Assembly (NCBI RefSeq): GCF_018424695.1 | Contig: NZ_QTNQ01000007.1 | Coordinates: 37,736-101,735, forward strand | Source of the DNA: Vannielia litorea | GTDB taxonomy: Bacteria; Pseudomonadota; Alphaproteobacteria; Rhodobacterales; Rhodobacteraceae | Direction: 5' to 3' | Length of the DNA: 64,000 nt | Shown here: positions 63,553 through 64,000 of the stretch, in pieces | How positions within the stretch are numbered: the stretch's first letter is position 1 | How the letters are laid out: every line of letters begins with the position of its first letter | Notes under the pieces: generated by a model | What the model saw: the letters and a program-made list of their open reading frames with translations, nothing else | Told to the model about the DNA's origin: nothing | Database searches by the model: none | Position numbers and translations under genes: made by a program

Positions 63553-64000
63553 ATGACCCTGACCCTTCGCATCGACAATTTCCCTTCCCTGCCCGATGGC
63601 GGCCCGATCGAGTTTTCGACCGACCAGGGCGGGTTCGAGATAGGGCGCGATCCGGCGATGGACTGGACCTTGCCCGACCCCAACCGCTTTGTCTCGTCCT
63701 GCCATGCCGAGATCCGTTACGAAAACGGCACTTACTGGCTCTATGACGTTTCGACCAACGGCACCTTCGTTAACGGCGCCTCGATGCGCGTGAAGAGTCC
63801 ATACCAGCTGCAATCCGGAGACAAGCTCCAGATCGGTCACTACCTTGTTGTGGCCCAGGTGGCGGCGGCTCAAGCCGCCCCGGCACCGCCCTTTGAGGCC
63901 GCACCGCCTGCGAGCTCCGGCCCCTCCGCCTTTGACCAGGGCGGCGGCGGCGGGGGTGGCGGCGATATCTGGTCGGTCGGCGGCGGCGGCGGTGCGGCCC
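63553..64000 (+). CDS. tagH: T6SS FHA-domain protein TagH/Fha (C-terminus cut by window end)
   Basis: The frame is open from ATG at 63553 to the window edge (149 codons). Residues about 1-100 form an FHA domain with GRDPAMDWTLPD, the phospho-binding SSCHAEIRY and STNGTFVNG motifs. A Pro/Ala- and Gly-rich linker then starts. Fha reads the PpkA-phosphorylated threonine and triggers T6SS assembly, normally in opposition to TagF and PppA, both encoded here. The C-terminal TagH domain lies outside the window. Confidence 0.9.
   Translation, partial: MTLTLRIDNFPSLPDGGPIEFSTDQGGFEIGRDPAMDWTLPDPNRFVSSCHAEIRYENGTYWLYDVSTNGTFVNGASMRVKSPYQLQSGDKLQIGHYLVVAQVAAAQAAPAPPFEAAPPASSGPSAFDQGGGGGGGGDIWSVGGGGGAA

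Overview
The window is high-GC DNA with tightly packed, often ATGA/GTGA-overlapping genes, alphaproteobacterial-style TRAP (TAXI) and PotABCD-like transporters, and a Rhodobacterales-like housekeeping order (SPOR lipoprotein, D-Ala-D-Ala carboxypeptidase, tmk, holB, tatD, MBL hydrolase). It most resembles a chromosomal segment of a marine Rhodobacteraceae/Roseobacter-group bacterium. That placement is inference from gene content and family style; no 16S or other phylogenetic marker was compared.

Region 1 (1-20040) is a large acyl-CoA catabolic locus. A leftward ThDP-dependent enzyme (cut by the window start) diverges from a rightward set: TAXI-TRAP uptake system, bifunctional enoyl-CoA hydratase/3-hydroxyacyl-CoA dehydrogenase, and two adjacent acyl-CoA dehydrogenases that look like a heteromeric pair. 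Facing them is a ten-gene leftward operon (17285 to 9018): SDR, MaoC hydratase, SDR, thiolase, ACAD10/11-type acyl-CoA dehydrogenase, histidine phosphatase, APH-like kinase, SDR, IclR regulator, PaaI thioesterase. A divergent SDR and an acyl-CoA synthetase complete it. The kinase + ACAD11-type pair suggests use of 4-hydroxy acids or lactones through a phosphorylated acyl-CoA. Two near-identical 19-bp palindromes (1369-1387 and 17329-17347) sit in the two divergent promoter regions and are good candidates for the IclR operator.

Region 2 (20041-31380) holds an L,D-transpeptidase, a large RTX/glycoside-hydrolase-like surface or secreted protein, tRNA-Ser(UGA), and the cell-wall/DNA-replication block (SPOR lipoprotein, DacC-like, tmk, holB, tatD, MBL hydrolase, AEC transporter), closed by a tandem REP-like hairpin pair.

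Region 3 (31382-39495) is a leftward spermidine/putrescine-type ABC operon (ATPase, binding protein, DUF1330 protein, two permeases, one with an unusually large periplasmic insertion), then RidA plus a threonine/serine dehydratase, a GNAT acetyltransferase and AroQ.

Region 4 (39630-64000) is part of a type VI secretion locus: leftward tssK-tssL-tssM-tagF-pppA-ppkA and rightward vgrG-DUF6931 gene-tagH (FHA, cut by the window end), with an approximately 2,860-residue autotransporter lying between tssK and vgrG. The PpkA kinase, TssL (twice) and the DUF6931 protein all carry the same short N-terminal motif K-T-V-I. Together with the FHA protein and PP2C phosphatase this suggests a phospho-threonine switch with more than one FHA client. 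The sheath, baseplate and ClpV genes are not in the window and probably follow to the right.
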